64,000 bases of DNA, taken from Psychrobacter sp. Pi2-1. Its GTDB lineage: Bacteria > Pseudomonadota > Gammaproteobacteria > Pseudomonadales > Moraxellaceae. The position numbers and the translations under genes were made by a program. Shown piece by piece: positions 35,769 to 44,712 of the stretch. The stretch is from NCBI RefSeq assembly GCF_904846645.1, contig NZ_CAJHBO010000013.1:1-64000 (forward strand). Reading direction: 5' to 3'. Below the pieces are notes generated by a model, which was not told the origin of the DNA, searched no databases, and saw only the letters and a program-made list of their open reading frames with translations. How positions within the stretch are numbered: the stretch's first letter is position 1; each line of letters starts with the position of its first letter.

Positions 35769-37151
35769 TTAATAGCTCTTTTGAGTGTTACCTTGCCACT
35801 GACGAATAAAATCACCGTTTGGATCGTATTGCTGGGTTTGCTTGTCGAGATTAAACTGTCTGCATCCTCTTGGGTCAGCGCCGACGCCTGCCAGATATTG
35901 CCAATTGCCCCAATTGCTGCCGACATCATAATCAACAAGATGTTGCTCAAAGTAAGCTGCACCATACCGCCAATCAAGGCCTAGCTCATGGATAAAGCAA
36001 CTGGCAACCAGTTGTCGTCCGCGATTCGACATATAACCTGTCGTGCGCAATTGGTTCATGCATGCGTTGACGATAGGATATTGTGTTGTACCACTCTTCC
36101 ATTGCGCTAACAGATTTTCGTCCAATTGAGTTGAAGGCGCGTGCTGAGCGATGCCTTTAAACCAAAACAACTTTTGCCGATGGGTGACAGCATACCAATA
36201 AAAATACTCACGCCACAGCAGCTCGAACCATATCCAGTAGGTAGAGTCATTTGCGATGATATCGCACTCATAACGACGTAGACGATTCAATACTGTGTTT
36301 AAAGACAGTGAGCCGTTTGCCAGCCAAGCGGAGAACTTCGTAGAATGTGTCCAGTCATCAAGCGCGTTTCGGGTTGTTTTATAAGTGCTCGGCGCATCGG
36401 AATCAAAATAGCTATTTAAGTGCTTGAGGCCATTTAACTCACCACCTGTAAAACTGGATAGCTGCTGTGATGGCTTATCAAGCCCTGCATGATCAGACAA
36501 CTGCGATTCAAAAAAGTACTCGTCCCTACTCTGCACACTTTCAGGCAATGGAGCAAGTGATTCTGGCGTTGGAGAAATGGCTATATCTTTTTCTGCATGC
36601 AGCAAATCATAATCAGTCTCAATTTGTTTACGAAATTGCGTAAAGCTTTTGGGTAAGCTCTCTAGCGGTAACTCGTCAAACAAAGTCGCTGTTGTTTGAA
36701 TGTGCCACTGTATCTCTGGATATTTCGCCTGTAGAAGCTCATATACTTTGTTTTGATTATAATCTGCCGTTTGACTGATGCAAATATCCGTCACTTGTTG
36801 CTGCTCTATTAGATCATTCAACTGAGTAAAGACGTCCAATGCTTTATCGCCTTTTTGTAAATACAGCAACCTATTACCACGCTGTATCAATGACGTATTT
36901 AAATCAGCCAAGCTCTCATGCAAAAACTGCTGGCGGGCTTGACCTATAGCCTCATAACGATAGGCGTTGTAATGGTCTTTATCGTCTAATATATCTGTCA
37001 ACGATGACGCATAAACCAATAGCAATTTGCCATCAGTGGAGATTTCAGATGCTTTTAATAGAGTGGCATTGTCTGCTACTCTCAAGTCATTGTGAAATAG
37101 TACCAATGTGACATTGTTATTCTCTGAGCTGTTCACTGCTTGATTTGACAT
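35769..37151 (-). CDS. Cryptochrome/photolyase family protein, DASH type
   Basis: A 460-residue flavoprotein. The N-terminal alpha/beta antenna domain opens with VTLVLFHNDLRVADNATLL. The FAD domain shows SSFTGGELNGLKHLNSYF, TYKTTRNALD, KFSAWLANGSLSLNTV, STYWIWFELLWREYFYW, and MNQLRTTGYMSNRGRQLVASCFIHELGLDWRYGA-type motifs, followed by DYDVGSNWGNWQYLAGVG. The TGGE and WRE-YF pattern points to cry-DASH, which repairs cyclobutane dimers in single-stranded or loop DNA and may sense blue light, and not to a class I CPD photolyase. AAGGAT precedes the ATG. Segment 190-230 is a poorly conserved linker. Confidence 0.88.
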   Translation of the reverse strand: MSNQAVNSSENNNVTLVLFHNDLRVADNATLLKASEISTDGKLLLVYASSLTDILDDKDHYNAYRYEAIGQARQQFLHESLADLNTSLIQRGNRLLYLQKGDKALDVFTQLNDLIEQQQVTDICISQTADYNQNKVYELLQAKYPEIQWHIQTTATLFDELPLESLPKSFTQFRKQIETDYDLLHAEKDIAISPTPESLAPLPESVQSRDEYFFESQLSDHAGLDKPSQQLSSFTGGELNGLKHLNSYFDSDAPSTYKTTRNALDDWTHSTKFSAWLANGSLSLNTVLNRLRRYECDIIANDSTYWIWFELLWREYFYWYAVTHRQKLFWFKGIAQHAPSTQLDENLLAQWKSGTTQYPIVNACMNQLRTTGYMSNRGRQLVASCFIHELGLDWRYGAAYFEQHLVDYDVGSNWGNWQYLAGVGADPRGCRQFNLDKQTQQYDPNGDFIRQWQGNTQKSY

Positions 37152-37349
37152 ATCTTATCCTTCTGGCTGTTTAGCGCTTATTTTAGTCTTTAACCTTGAA
37201 ATATCGTATACAGTGTAAAACATCCTTAGCATTCCACTTTGATACTAACCTCATACTTGTAAGGCAATGCGCTCAGCCCCAGAAACTACTTATAAGCATT
37301 GACTATCATATGTCTGACTGCTTAAATGGCTTACCTCTAGGAGAACACC

Positions 37350-37598
37350 ATGACTCAAAATAATACTACGACTGAAGAAAATAAATCAGATGAAAAGCGT
37401 AAACTTATCAATCGATTTTTGATGAGGCTGACAAAAGAGCAGCCTCAAATGTATTACGCGACCACCTCTGAGATATCGCGAAGTATTCATACAATGATAA
37501 AAGAGCACACCAATCGCCTGTCGGTAGAAGAACAAGCATTGGTAAGACGAATGACTATGGAAGAGATTGAAGGCTTACTTGGTTTTCATGCCAGATGA
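37350..37598 (+). CDS. Small conserved hypothetical protein (82 residues)
   Basis: A soluble, charged, probably helical protein with TAGGAG 6-7 nt ahead of the ATG. Its N-terminal 20 residues are Thr/Asn/Glu-rich. A helix-rich core follows: RKLINRFLMRLTKEQPQMYYA, EISRSIHTMIKEH, and a C-terminal MTMEEIEGLLGFHAR. No metal, nucleotide or DNA-binding motif is recognised. The good ribosome-binding site, its own spacing and a following terminator make it a credible gene. Family unknown to me. Confidence 0.65.
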   Translation: MTQNNTTTEENKSDEKRKLINRFLMRLTKEQPQMYYATTSEISRSIHTMIKEHTNRLSVEEQALVRRMTMEEIEGLLGFHAR

Positions 37599-37652
37599 AT
37601 GATTTACTAATTTTCAGATACATCATTTTCAGTAAGTTGCCAAATATCACAC

Positions 37653-37685
37653 AAAAAAAAGACCGCTATCAAAGCAGTCTTTTTT
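37653..37685. terminator. Bidirectional terminator between the small protein and the aldehyde dehydrogenase
   Basis: AAAAAAGACCGCT (37655-37667) pairs with AGCAGTCTTTTTT (37673-37685) with one mismatch, A8 before and T6 at the end. Confidence 0.88.
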
Positions 37686-37715
37686 ATTAGCTATTAGCAT
37701 TCTATTTTAGGACAA

Positions 37716-39194
37716 TTAGAATGGATATTCGCGTGGCTCATTTTGCATTGAGATCCAATGCGTTCTAGTAAACTCTTCTAGTACCCACTCACCGTTAAAA
37801 CGGCCAATGCCTGAGTTTTTCTCACCACCAAACGGCGTATTGCTTTCATCATTGACCGAGATATCATTGATGTGGGTCATGCCAGCTCTGATACCGCGAG
37901 CGAAGCGCAGACCTTTTTGCATATCAGCAGTGAACACGGCACTAGACAGACCATACATAGAATCATTGGCAATCGATAGCGCATCGTCTTCGTCTTTAGC
38001 ACGGATGATACCAACCAATGGTCCAAACACTTCATTGCGTGATAGATCCATTTCGCGAGTCACTTCGGTAAAGATGTGCGGCGGTACGACTTGGCCTTCA
38101 ATCTCGCCACTGAGTATCATTTTTGCGCCTTCTTCCTGCGCTTTAGCGATTTTTTCTTTGAGCGATTTAACTTGTTTTTCATTGATGATTGGACCAACAG
38201 CGGTATCTTGCTTATTAGGATCACCGACGTTTAGTGTTTTAACGTGCGCTAAGAAACGCTCCACGAAATCATCATATATCTCGTCTTCTACGATGACTCT
38301 GTTAATCGCGATACAGATTTGACCTTGATGCAAGAATTTACCAAAGGCAGCCGCTTTTACTGCTTGCTCAATATCAGCATCTTTTAGTACCACAAATGGA
38401 CTGTTGCCACCTAGCTCAAGCGCCACTTGTTTGATGTATTCACCACCATTGGCCAACTCACCAATATGTTTGCCCACTGAAGTCGAACCTGTGAACGACA
38501 CTAGACTTGGCGCTTTGTGTTCAACGATTGCATCGCCTATCTCACTACCTGAGCCGACCACGACGTTTAATAGACCTTTTGGTAGACCTGCCTCTTCAAA
38601 CACTTTGGCCAATAGCAAACCACCTGTCACTGGCGTATCGCTAGCAGGCTTGAGTACCACGGCATTACCAAGCGCTAAGGCTGGCGCGATTGAGCGCTGC
38701 GTTAAATGTAATGGGAAGTTCCATGGGCTAATGACAGCGACAACGCCGATTGGCTCACGATAAATGAAGTTTTCTTTACCAGGGGTATTTGATGGACGAA
38801 TCTCACCATGAACACGATTAGGGAATGTCGCTGCTTCAAGGGTAATCGCGCGCGTCGCACCGAACTCGACCATGGCTTTGATACGAGTACTGCCCGACTC
38901 TTTGATTAGCCAATCAACGATTTCCTCTTTGCGCTGATCGAGTATGTTGACCACTTTATACAACACTGCGGCGCGCTCTGCTGGTGTCTGCTTGGCCCAT
39001 GCTTCTTGAGCTTGGGTCGCCGCATCATAGGCTTCGTTCAACTGATCTTTGGTCGCTTGCTGGATCTCTACAAGCGTATCACCGTTATATGGATTGGTAT
39101 TGGTGTTGGTGCTATCGTCTTTACCGGTTTGCCATTCACCAGCGATGAACTGTAAATGAAAGTCACTATATGCACTCGTAGTATTGGTTGACAT
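37716..39194 (-). CDS. Aldehyde dehydrogenase (aromatic/benzaldehyde-type)
   Basis: From the ATG at 39194 (AAGGAT 7 nt upstream; the ATG two codons earlier overlaps that site) it has 492 residues. It is an NAD(P)-dependent oxidoreductase turning aldehydes into acids. Motifs: [31 protein letters not shown], the catalytic Glu in [10 protein letters not shown], the nucleophile Cys in [11 protein letters not shown], and [14 protein letters not shown] near the end. The QICIA-N form and general look are those of benzaldehyde/vanillin-type dehydrogenases. It faces away from the NemR-like regulator across a 428-nt gap containing that regulator's presumed operator, so it is probably part of the electrophile response. 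Confidence 0.88.
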   Translation of the reverse strand: MSTNTTSAYSDFHLQFIAGEWQTGKDDSTNTNTNPYNGDTLVEIQQATKDQLNEAYDAATQAQEAWAKQTPAERAAVLYKVVNILDQRKEEIVDWLIKESGSTRIKAMVEFGATRAITLEAATFPNRVHGEIRPSNTPGKENFIYREPIGVVAVISPWNFPLHLTQRSIAPALALGNAVVLKPASDTPVTGGLLLAKVFEEAGLPKGLLNVVVGSGSEIGDAIVEHKAPSLVSFTGSTSVGKHIGELANGGEYIKQVALELGGNSPFVVLKDADIEQAVKAAAFGKFLHQGQICIAINRVIVEDEIYDDFVERFLAHVKTLNVGDPNKQDTAVGPIINEKQVKSLKEKIAKAQEEGAKMILSGEIEGQVVPPHIFTEVTREMDLSRNEVFGPLVGIIRAKDEDDALSIANDSMYGLSSAVFTADMQKGLRFARGIRAGMTHINDISVNDESNTPFGGEKNSGIGRFNGEWVLEEFTRTHWISMQNEPREYPF

Positions 39195-39418
39195 AATCAT
39201 CCTTATTTTTAGTTTGTTATGTTAAGTATTGGTTTTCGATTATTAAAATAAAATTGTTAAGTCGGCGATATCTTAATGAGAAAATATCTGGCAGGTAGTA
39301 AGTCTGAAATCGTTACCAAGCTATCAATCAATAGTCATCAATTAAAAAAAGCTCTAATGAAAAATGATCTTTAGCAATAAATACTAACGGTAACGGATAA
39401 CAACAAAACCTACCTTGC

Positions 39419-39433
39419 TAGACGACTGGTCTA
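39419..39433. promoter_or_regulatory. Predicted NemR-type operator between the aldehyde dehydrogenase and TetR genes
   Basis: TAGAC-gactg-GTCTA, a perfect 5-5-5 palindrome, is identical to the site at 40427-40441. E. coli NemR recognises a very similar TAGAC...GTCTA dyad (from memory). It is positioned to control both divergent genes. The rest of this 428-nt gap has no gene. Confidence 0.75.
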
Positions 39434-39622
39434 ATGCTACCATAGCTACTAATAAAACAAGACTATTTTGTCAGTGAATATTGTTGATAAAACGTAACAC
39501 ATATAACTATATCCTATTACAATACGCCATCAACGTGACGTTCAAATGAACGCTAACTGTTTTAACTGACTATCTAATGCATACGCTAATACAAGCAACT
39601 ACTAAGGGAGATAATCCTGTTT

Positions 39623-40222
39623 ATGTCTAATACAGACGCAACGACACCAGATACTAAAGCTCATTTACTTGCCACTGGCTACCAATTAATCGCCAAAAAA
39701 GGTTTTACCGCTGTTGGTCTAAAGCAAATTTTAGATACAGCAGGTGTGCCAAAGGGTTCTTTTTACCATTATTTCGCTTCTAAAGAAGCCTTTGGTGAAG
39801 CCATTATTAATCATTACTTTAGCTTATATAAGACTCGGTTGGATGTCATCGATGCACAAGATGTCAGTGCACAGCAAAAGCTATATGATTATTTTCAAAA
39901 CTGGTATGACACCCAGCAGAATGGCTGTGACCATGAGAAATGCTTGGTAGTGAAGCTCAGCGCAGAGGTAGCCGATATGTCAGAAACCATGCGTAAGGCA
40001 CTCGATACTGGCTATCAGCAGACGACCATGTGGCTCGCTAAGCAGATCAAAGCTGGCTGGCTCGATGAGTCCGTCCCTCGTCACGATAACATCTCGGCTG
40101 AGAGTATGGCCAAGCGTTGGTATTTTGCATGGCTTGGCGCAAGCTTGATTGCAAAGATTAGCCAAACCAATACCCCTTTAGCAGAAATTTGGCAGATGAC
40201 CACGACCCAAATGGGACGCTAA
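39623..40222 (+). CDS. NemR-like TetR-family regulator
   Basis: A 199-residue repressor. The helix-turn-helix covers residues about 29-50 (TAVGLKQILDTAGVPKGSFYHYF), and the regulatory domain follows. The segment KCLVVKLSAEVADMSETMRKAL matches NemR, where the equivalent of Cys107 senses reactive electrophiles and chlorine species; Cys102 is a second nearby Cys. NemR controls nemA, gloA and related detoxification genes. Here two identical palindromes lie near it and a YqhD-type reductase follows, so it is the probable regulator of the whole cluster and of itself. AcuR is a close alternative. GGGAG precedes the start but at 12 nt. Confidence 0.85.
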   Translation: MSNTDATTPDTKAHLLATGYQLIAKKGFTAVGLKQILDTAGVPKGSFYHYFASKEAFGEAIINHYFSLYKTRLDVIDAQDVSAQQKLYDYFQNWYDTQQNGCDHEKCLVVKLSAEVADMSETMRKALDTGYQQTTMWLAKQIKAGWLDESVPRHDNISAESMAKRWYFAWLGASLIAKISQTNTPLAEIWQMTTTQMGR

Positions 40223-40269
40223 TCGTCAACTGTTCGGATTTCTAGCGACTGCACTTCTAACGTAACTAT

Positions 40270-40344
40270 TAAGGCACATTGAATATTCATAACGCTCATA
40301 GATAGTAGCTGTCAGTACTATGCTTGAGTGTTCAGTGTGCTTTA
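40270..40344 (+). ncRNA. Long 3' hairpin after the TetR gene (possible terminator, REP or sRNA structure)
   Basis: Bases 40270-40289 and 40325-40344 form a 20-bp stem on the plus-strand transcript. All four departures from Watson-Crick pairing are G.U pairs there and would be A.C mismatches on the other strand. A second 6-bp stem (ATAGTA 40302-40307 with TACTAT 40316-40321) sits inside the loop. T6 begins about 12 nt later. It is 48 nt after the stop codon. No known RNA family was recognised. Confidence 0.5.
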
Positions 40345-40426
40345 TTGCCTTCTCTTTTTTAAACGAATTTCTTAAAGACATCTGCATACGGCTTAGACAG
40401 TTATACGAGAGTTTTGTAAATATCAC

Positions 40427-40441
40427 TAGACGACTGGTCTA
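40427..40441. promoter_or_regulatory. Predicted NemR-type operator upstream of the YqhD-like gene
   Basis: Second copy of TAGAC-gactg-GTCTA. It overlaps a plausible promoter, TTGTAA (40414-40419) and TCTAAT (40438-40443) with 18-nt spacing, so a bound repressor would block RNA polymerase. The ATG is 150 nt downstream. Confidence 0.75.
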
Positions 40442-40591
40442 ATTGGTGTACAATGCGCACAAATATTAAGAATGAATGTCTATACGAGCATTGCTTATCA
40501 TTCATTGATTAATATCAGACAATATCTCATGTCAAAACCATTTAATTGAACCGTTTTTATTAAACACTTTTTATTACTAATTAGGAATCTT

Positions 40592-41803
40592 ATGAATAAC
40601 TTCCAATACTACAACCCAGTCCGTATCGTTTTTGGTGAAGGTCAAATCGAACAATTATCAGATCTAGTCCCTACTGATGCGCGTGTACTCATTACTTATG
40701 GTGGTGGTTCAGCACAGCGTACTGGTACTTTAGACGAAGTGAAAACAGCATTAGCGGCAAGCGGTAACCGTACTGTATTTGAATTTGGTGGCATCGAAGC
40801 CAACCCAGAGTTCACCACGCTACTTAAAGCCGCTGATATGGTTAATGAGCACAACATCGACTTCTTATTAGCAGTTGGCGGTGGTTCTGTGATTGATGGC
40901 AGCAAATTTGTCGCACTCGTTTCTTCGTTAACTGAAGAGGACGGCACTGTCTCACGTGACCAAGCTTGGGATGCCTTAACTGGTTATTGCAAAAACATCG
41001 ACTCTGCTGTCGACTTGGGTGCTGTATTGACTATCCCAGCCACAGGTTCTGAGATGAACTCAGGCGGCGTGATTAACTATAGTGAGCGTCAAGCAAAACT
41101 ACCATTTGGTAACCCACTTGCCTTCCCTAAATTCTCGATTCTAGATCCAATCAAAACACTTACCTTGCCTGAGCGTCAGGTGATGAATGGTGTGGCTGAT
41201 GCATTTGTTCATGTAATGGAACAATATCTGACTTACCCAGTAAACGCTAAAGTACAAGATGCCTTTGCTGAAAGCTTGCTTAAAATCCTTATCGATGAAG
41301 GTCTAGTTGTTAAGCAAGATCCAGAAAACCTAGAAACACGTAAAAACATTATGTGGACAGCAACCATGGCATTGAACGGTCTGATCGGTACTGGTGTACC
41401 ACAAGATTGGACAACTCACATGGTTGGTCATGAGCTGACGTCACTACACGCTATCGATCATGCACGTACGCTAACCATCGTATTGCCATCAGTCATGCGT
41501 GAGCTAAAAGAAAGCAAAAAAGCAAAACTGATTCAGTATGCGCGTAACGTATGGAACATTACCGATACTGACTTAGATGACAATGCTGTCATCGAAACGG
41601 CTATTGTTTACACTGAAAACTTCTTCCGCGAGCTTGGCTTGCCAGTTAGCCTAGAAGACGTTGACTTGACGGAATCAGCGATTGATCCAATCATCAAGCA
41701 GCTTGAAGTGCATAACATGGTTAAGCTTGGTGAGCATGGTACCAACGACTTAGAAGTATCACGTCGTATCCTGCAGCGTGCTGTAACTAGCAAAGCGTCT
41801 TAA
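40592..41803 (+). CDS. NADP-dependent aldehyde reductase, iron-type alcohol dehydrogenase (YqhD-like)
   Basis: This 403-residue group III dehydrogenase reduces toxic aldehydes such as methylglyoxal, acrolein and malondialdehyde. Signs of YqhD: MNNFQYYNPVRIVFGEGQI, the NADP-binding AVGGGSVIDGSKF, PATGSEMNSGGVI, and metal ligands in ADAFVHVMEQY (Asp, His) and in the downstream HMVGHELTSLHAIDHA. Its place beside the NemR-like regulator and under its palindrome fits a detoxification role. TTAGGAATC precedes the ATG. The next gene is 167 nt downstream. Confidence 0.9.
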   Translation: MNNFQYYNPVRIVFGEGQIEQLSDLVPTDARVLITYGGGSAQRTGTLDEVKTALAASGNRTVFEFGGIEANPEFTTLLKAADMVNEHNIDFLLAVGGGSVIDGSKFVALVSSLTEEDGTVSRDQAWDALTGYCKNIDSAVDLGAVLTIPATGSEMNSGGVINYSERQAKLPFGNPLAFPKFSILDPIKTLTLPERQVMNGVADAFVHVMEQYLTYPVNAKVQDAFAESLLKILIDEGLVVKQDPENLETRKNIMWTATMALNGLIGTGVPQDWTTHMVGHELTSLHAIDHARTLTIVLPSVMRELKESKKAKLIQYARNVWNITDTDLDDNAVIETAIVYTENFFRELGLPVSLEDVDLTESAIDPIIKQLEVHNMVKLGEHGTNDLEVSRRILQRAVTSKAS

Positions 41804-41882
41804 TAAGCGCTATAGCAAAAACTGTCAGAACAATTATAAGAAAAATCGCGACAGTAATAATAAGTACATATCGTTATGCTAT

Positions 41883-41946
41883 TTATAGTAGTAGCTATTC
41901 CATGCTGAGTAGCTGCTACACTTAACACTACTATAATAATGACAAT
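41883..41946. repeat. Inverted repeat between the YqhD-like and MDR reductase genes
   Basis: TTATAGTAGT (41883-41892) and ACTACTATAA (41937-41946) are perfect complements, with an inner GTAGC/GCTAC pair. It lies 24 nt before the MDR gene start. Possibly a leader stem or weak terminator. Confidence 0.5.
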
Positions 41947-41970
41947 TAATAAATATAAAGGAGTCCTACA

Positions 41971-43020
41971 ATGAGCTTCGACAAACAACAGAATCAACAA
42001 ACAAACCGTCAAATAAAATTGGCTAGCCGTCCTAATGGCGAGCCAACTGCTGACAACTTTGACATGGCGACTAGCGACATTCCTACGCCAAAAGATAACG
42101 AGATGCTACTACGCACGGTATATCTGTCACTAGATCCATATATGCGTGGACGTATGAGTGATGCAAAAAGCTATGCAGACCCATTAGAAGTCGGTGACGT
42201 CATCATGGGTGGTACCGTAGCGCAAGTAGTCGAGTCGAATATCGACAACTTTGCGGTAGGCGACTTAGTCGTATCAAACTCAGGCTGGCAGGACTACAGT
42301 GTCAGTGATGGCGAAGGCGTCCTCAAACTGGACAAAAACATGTCTAACCCTTCTTATGGTTTAGGTGTGTTAGGTATGCCAGGGTTCACCGGTTATATGG
42401 GTTTGACTGATATAGGTAAACCACAAAAAGGCGAGACTTTAGTCGTGGCAGCAGCAACTGGACCGGTCGGTGCCACTGTCGGTCAAGTGGGTAATCAATA
42501 TGGTCTGCGCACTGTCGGTGTGGCAGGCGGTAAAGAGAAATGCGACTTTGCGGTCAATGAGCTTGGCTTTGATATCTGTATCGATCATAAAGCCGACGAC
42601 TTCGCTGAGCAATTAAAAGCAGCATGTCCAGATGGTATCGACATCTACTATGAAAACGTTGGCGGTAAAGTATTTGATGCAGTAATGCCATTGCTTAACG
42701 ACCACGCTCGTATTCCAGTATGTGGTCTGGTATCGCAGTACAACGCAACTGATTTACCGGATGGCAAAGATCGCCTAGGTATGCTGATGGGTCTTATCTT
42801 AAGCCAACGCCTAACTGTCAGAGGTTTTATTATCTTTGAAGAGTACGGCGATCACTTCCCAGAGTTCTTAGAAACCATGAGCAAATGGGTGGAGTCAGGC
42901 GAAGTAAAAACCAAAGAGCACATTACTGACGGTTTGGATAATGCCCCAGATGCATTTGTCAGTATGTTAAACGGTGATAACTTTGGTAAGACTGTAATCA
43001 AAGTATCTGACGTCAAATAG
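41971..43020 (+). CDS. NADP-dependent oxidoreductase (MDR family, alkenal/one reductase or CurA-like)
   Basis: A 349-residue zinc-free medium-chain reductase. It shows the LTD/CurA pattern: the N-terminal RPNGEPTADNFD, YLSLDPYMRGRM, GMPGFTGYMGL, AAATGPVGATVGQ (NADP-binding loop), and KCDFAVNELGFDICIDHK, then IDIYYENVGG and CGLVSQYN. These enzymes reduce the C=C bond of reactive alpha,beta-unsaturated carbonyls. AAGGAG precedes the ATG. It matches the theme of the cluster. Possible alternatives are leukotriene B4 dehydrogenase-like or quinone reductase activity. Confidence 0.88.
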   Translation: MSFDKQQNQQTNRQIKLASRPNGEPTADNFDMATSDIPTPKDNEMLLRTVYLSLDPYMRGRMSDAKSYADPLEVGDVIMGGTVAQVVESNIDNFAVGDLVVSNSGWQDYSVSDGEGVLKLDKNMSNPSYGLGVLGMPGFTGYMGLTDIGKPQKGETLVVAAATGPVGATVGQVGNQYGLRTVGVAGGKEKCDFAVNELGFDICIDHKADDFAEQLKAACPDGIDIYYENVGGKVFDAVMPLLNDHARIPVCGLVSQYNATDLPDGKDRLGMLMGLILSQRLTVRGFIIFEEYGDHFPEFLETMSKWVESGEVKTKEHITDGLDNAPDAFVSMLNGDNFGKTVIKVSDVK

Positions 43021-43041
43021 TTACTGGTTAAACATTCGCTA

Positions 43042-43089
43042 GTTAAGTAGTTACCGACAGTTAGCAATCGTTGTGAATAACTACTTAAC
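43042..43089. repeat. Perfect 12-bp inverted repeat after the MDR reductase gene
   Basis: GTTAAGTAGTTA (43042-43053) and TAACTACTTAAC (43078-43089) enclose 24 nt containing a small TAGCAA/TTG pairing. No T-run. It starts 22 nt after the stop. Confidence 0.6.
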
Positions 43090-43259
43090 AACATAAATTG
43101 CTAATATCACTACTGAAAATTGATTACAAAGCAGGAATAATGCTAACAGTCATTATTTGCATTTAGGCTAATTAAGTAAAAACAGCTAGTGATGCAACGG
43201 AAAACTTATGACTGTTGGCTATATCGTTACTAACACATAAATAATAAACAAGGATAATT

Positions 43260-43937
43260 ATGAACATTCTAATGGTACTAACTTCTCATGACCGTTTAGG
43301 CGATACTGGTAAAAAAACTGGCTTTTGGCTAGAAGAATTTGCTGCGCCTTACTACGCATTTCTTGACGCTGGCGTAAATGTAACTCTAGCCTCTCCAGCT
43401 GGCGGTCAACCACCACTAGATCCTAGTAGTGACACAGAAGACACGCAAACCAAAGACACTACTCGTTTTAAAGAGGATAAAGACGCTCAGGAGCATCTGG
43501 CTAACACTAAAAAACTTGCTGATATGAACGCTGAAGATTTCGATTCAGTATTCTACCCTGGTGGTCATGGCCCGTTGTGGGATTTGGCAGTAGATGAAAA
43601 CTCTATCAATCTGATCGAGACTTTTGTTAAGCAAGATAAGCCTGTTGCTTTTGTTTGTCATTCTCCTGCAGCGCTTAAAAACGTTAAAGTCGATGGCGAG
43701 TACTTAGTAAAAGGCAAAACAGTGACTGGTTTTACTAACTCTGAAGAAGACGCAGTTGGCTTAACAGACGTAGTACCGTTCTTAGTAGAAGACGCATTGA
43801 AAGCCAATGGCGGTAACTACGAAAAAGCGGCTGATTGGGAATCATTTGTTGTTGAAGATGGTCTGCTAATCACAGGTCAAAACCCTGCATCATCAGAAGA
43901 AGCTGCTAAGCGTCTAATGGCGAAGCTGCAAGGTTAG
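43260..43937 (+). CDS. DJ-1/PfpI family protein (type 1 glutamine amidotransferase-like, HchA/GLO III type)
   Basis: A 225-residue protein. The nucleophile is Cys133 in FVCHSPAALKNV with His134 next to it and a supporting Glu in GFWLEEF (residues 21-27). FYPGGHGPLWDL marks the family fold, and the Asp/Glu-rich 55-80 stretch is a lid-like insert seen in class I members. Such proteins are glutathione-independent glyoxalases/deglycases acting on methylglyoxal and glyoxal. AAGGATAA precedes the ATG. It lies 30 nt ahead of a glutathione transferase gene, so the two are almost certainly cotranscribed. Confidence 0.87.
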   Translation: MNILMVLTSHDRLGDTGKKTGFWLEEFAAPYYAFLDAGVNVTLASPAGGQPPLDPSSDTEDTQTKDTTRFKEDKDAQEHLANTKKLADMNAEDFDSVFYPGGHGPLWDLAVDENSINLIETFVKQDKPVAFVCHSPAALKNVKVDGEYLVKGKTVTGFTNSEEDAVGLTDVVPFLVEDALKANGGNYEKAADWESFVVEDGLLITGQNPASSEEAAKRLMAKLQG

Positions 43938-43967
43938 TCAAATTCACTACGCAATAAGGTCGATACC

Positions 43968-44597
43968 ATGATTCGCTTACATCATCTCAATCAATCACGC
44001 TCATTACGTACGCTATGGCTTTTAGAAGAGCTAGGCGTTCCTTATGAAGTCGTCAGTCATCAGCGCGATGCCAAAACTCATTTAGCACCAGATTCTCTAA
44101 AAGCTGTACATCCACTCGGTAAGTCTCCGGTTATCGAAATGGATGGACAGATTTATGCTGAGTCAGGTGCTATCACTGAGCTGTTAATTGAACGGTTTGC
44201 GCCAGAGCGTCTGCGCCCTGCTACAGGAAGCTCAGACTACGGCTACTATCTACAGTGGATTGATTTTGCAGAAAGCTCGCTCATGTTGCCATTAATGCTT
44301 GAATTATTTACCAACAAAGCAGGCATCAACGACAATGAGTTTTTAAACGGCTATATCGAGACAGAAAAAACCAGATTGTTTAAGTATCTGGATACCTCAG
44401 TTGAAGGTAAATCGTTTATTGTAGGTGATAAGCTAAGCGGTGCCGACTTTATGCTGTCGTTTGACTTGATTATTCTTGCTAAGCGTCAGAAACTTGATGC
44501 TTATCCGCATATCAAACAGTATGCTGAAAAGCTGGCCGGTCTTGATAGCTATCAGCGTGCGATGCAGCTAGAAGCAAAATATGATGAATCGATTTAG
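43968..44597 (+). CDS. Glutathione S-transferase family protein
   Basis: A 209-residue protein with an N-terminal thioredoxin domain (IRLHHLNQSRSLRTLWLLEEL, LGKSPVIEMDGQIYAESGAI) and an all-helical C-terminal domain (FIVGDKLSGADFMLSFDL). The SR/SLRTLW segment provides a catalytic Ser. ESGAI is the glutathione gamma-Glu binding site. It resembles E. coli GstB-like enzymes that detoxify halogenated or oxidised electrophiles. It is the last gene of the detoxification cluster. A 16-bp tandem duplication covers its stop codon and a terminator follows at 44685. Confidence 0.88.
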   Translation: MIRLHHLNQSRSLRTLWLLEELGVPYEVVSHQRDAKTHLAPDSLKAVHPLGKSPVIEMDGQIYAESGAITELLIERFAPERLRPATGSSDYGYYLQWIDFAESSLMLPLMLELFTNKAGINDNEFLNGYIETEKTRLFKYLDTSVEGKSFIVGDKLSGADFMLSFDLIILAKRQKLDAYPHIKQYAEKLAGLDSYQRAMQLEAKYDESI

Positions 44598-44625
44598 TAC
44601 TTAGTATTATTAGTACTTAGTATTA
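44594..44625. repeat. Perfect 16-bp tandem duplication over the GST stop codon
   Basis: TTAGTACTTAGTATTA occurs twice in direct succession (44594-44609 and 44610-44625). The first copy contains the TAG stop of the GST gene. Confidence 0.85.
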
Positions 44626-44684
44626 ATTGATACCTCGGTATTAGCCACAATACTATGTATTGACTGACCAATTTTTCGATACAC

Positions 44685-44712
44685 AAAAACAGCTCTGTAT
44701 AGAGCTGTTTTT
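44685..44712 (+). terminator. Terminator of the electrophile cluster
   Basis: AAAAACAGCTCT (44685-44696) pairs perfectly with AGAGCTGTTTTT (44701-44712) around a 4-nt loop, ending in T5. The 283 nt after it, before the efflux gene, hold no supported gene. Confidence 0.95.

Noticed and set aside
37716-44597. Genomic island or horizontally acquired cluster
   Set aside because: No integrase, tRNA, direct repeats or change in base composition was seen at its borders.
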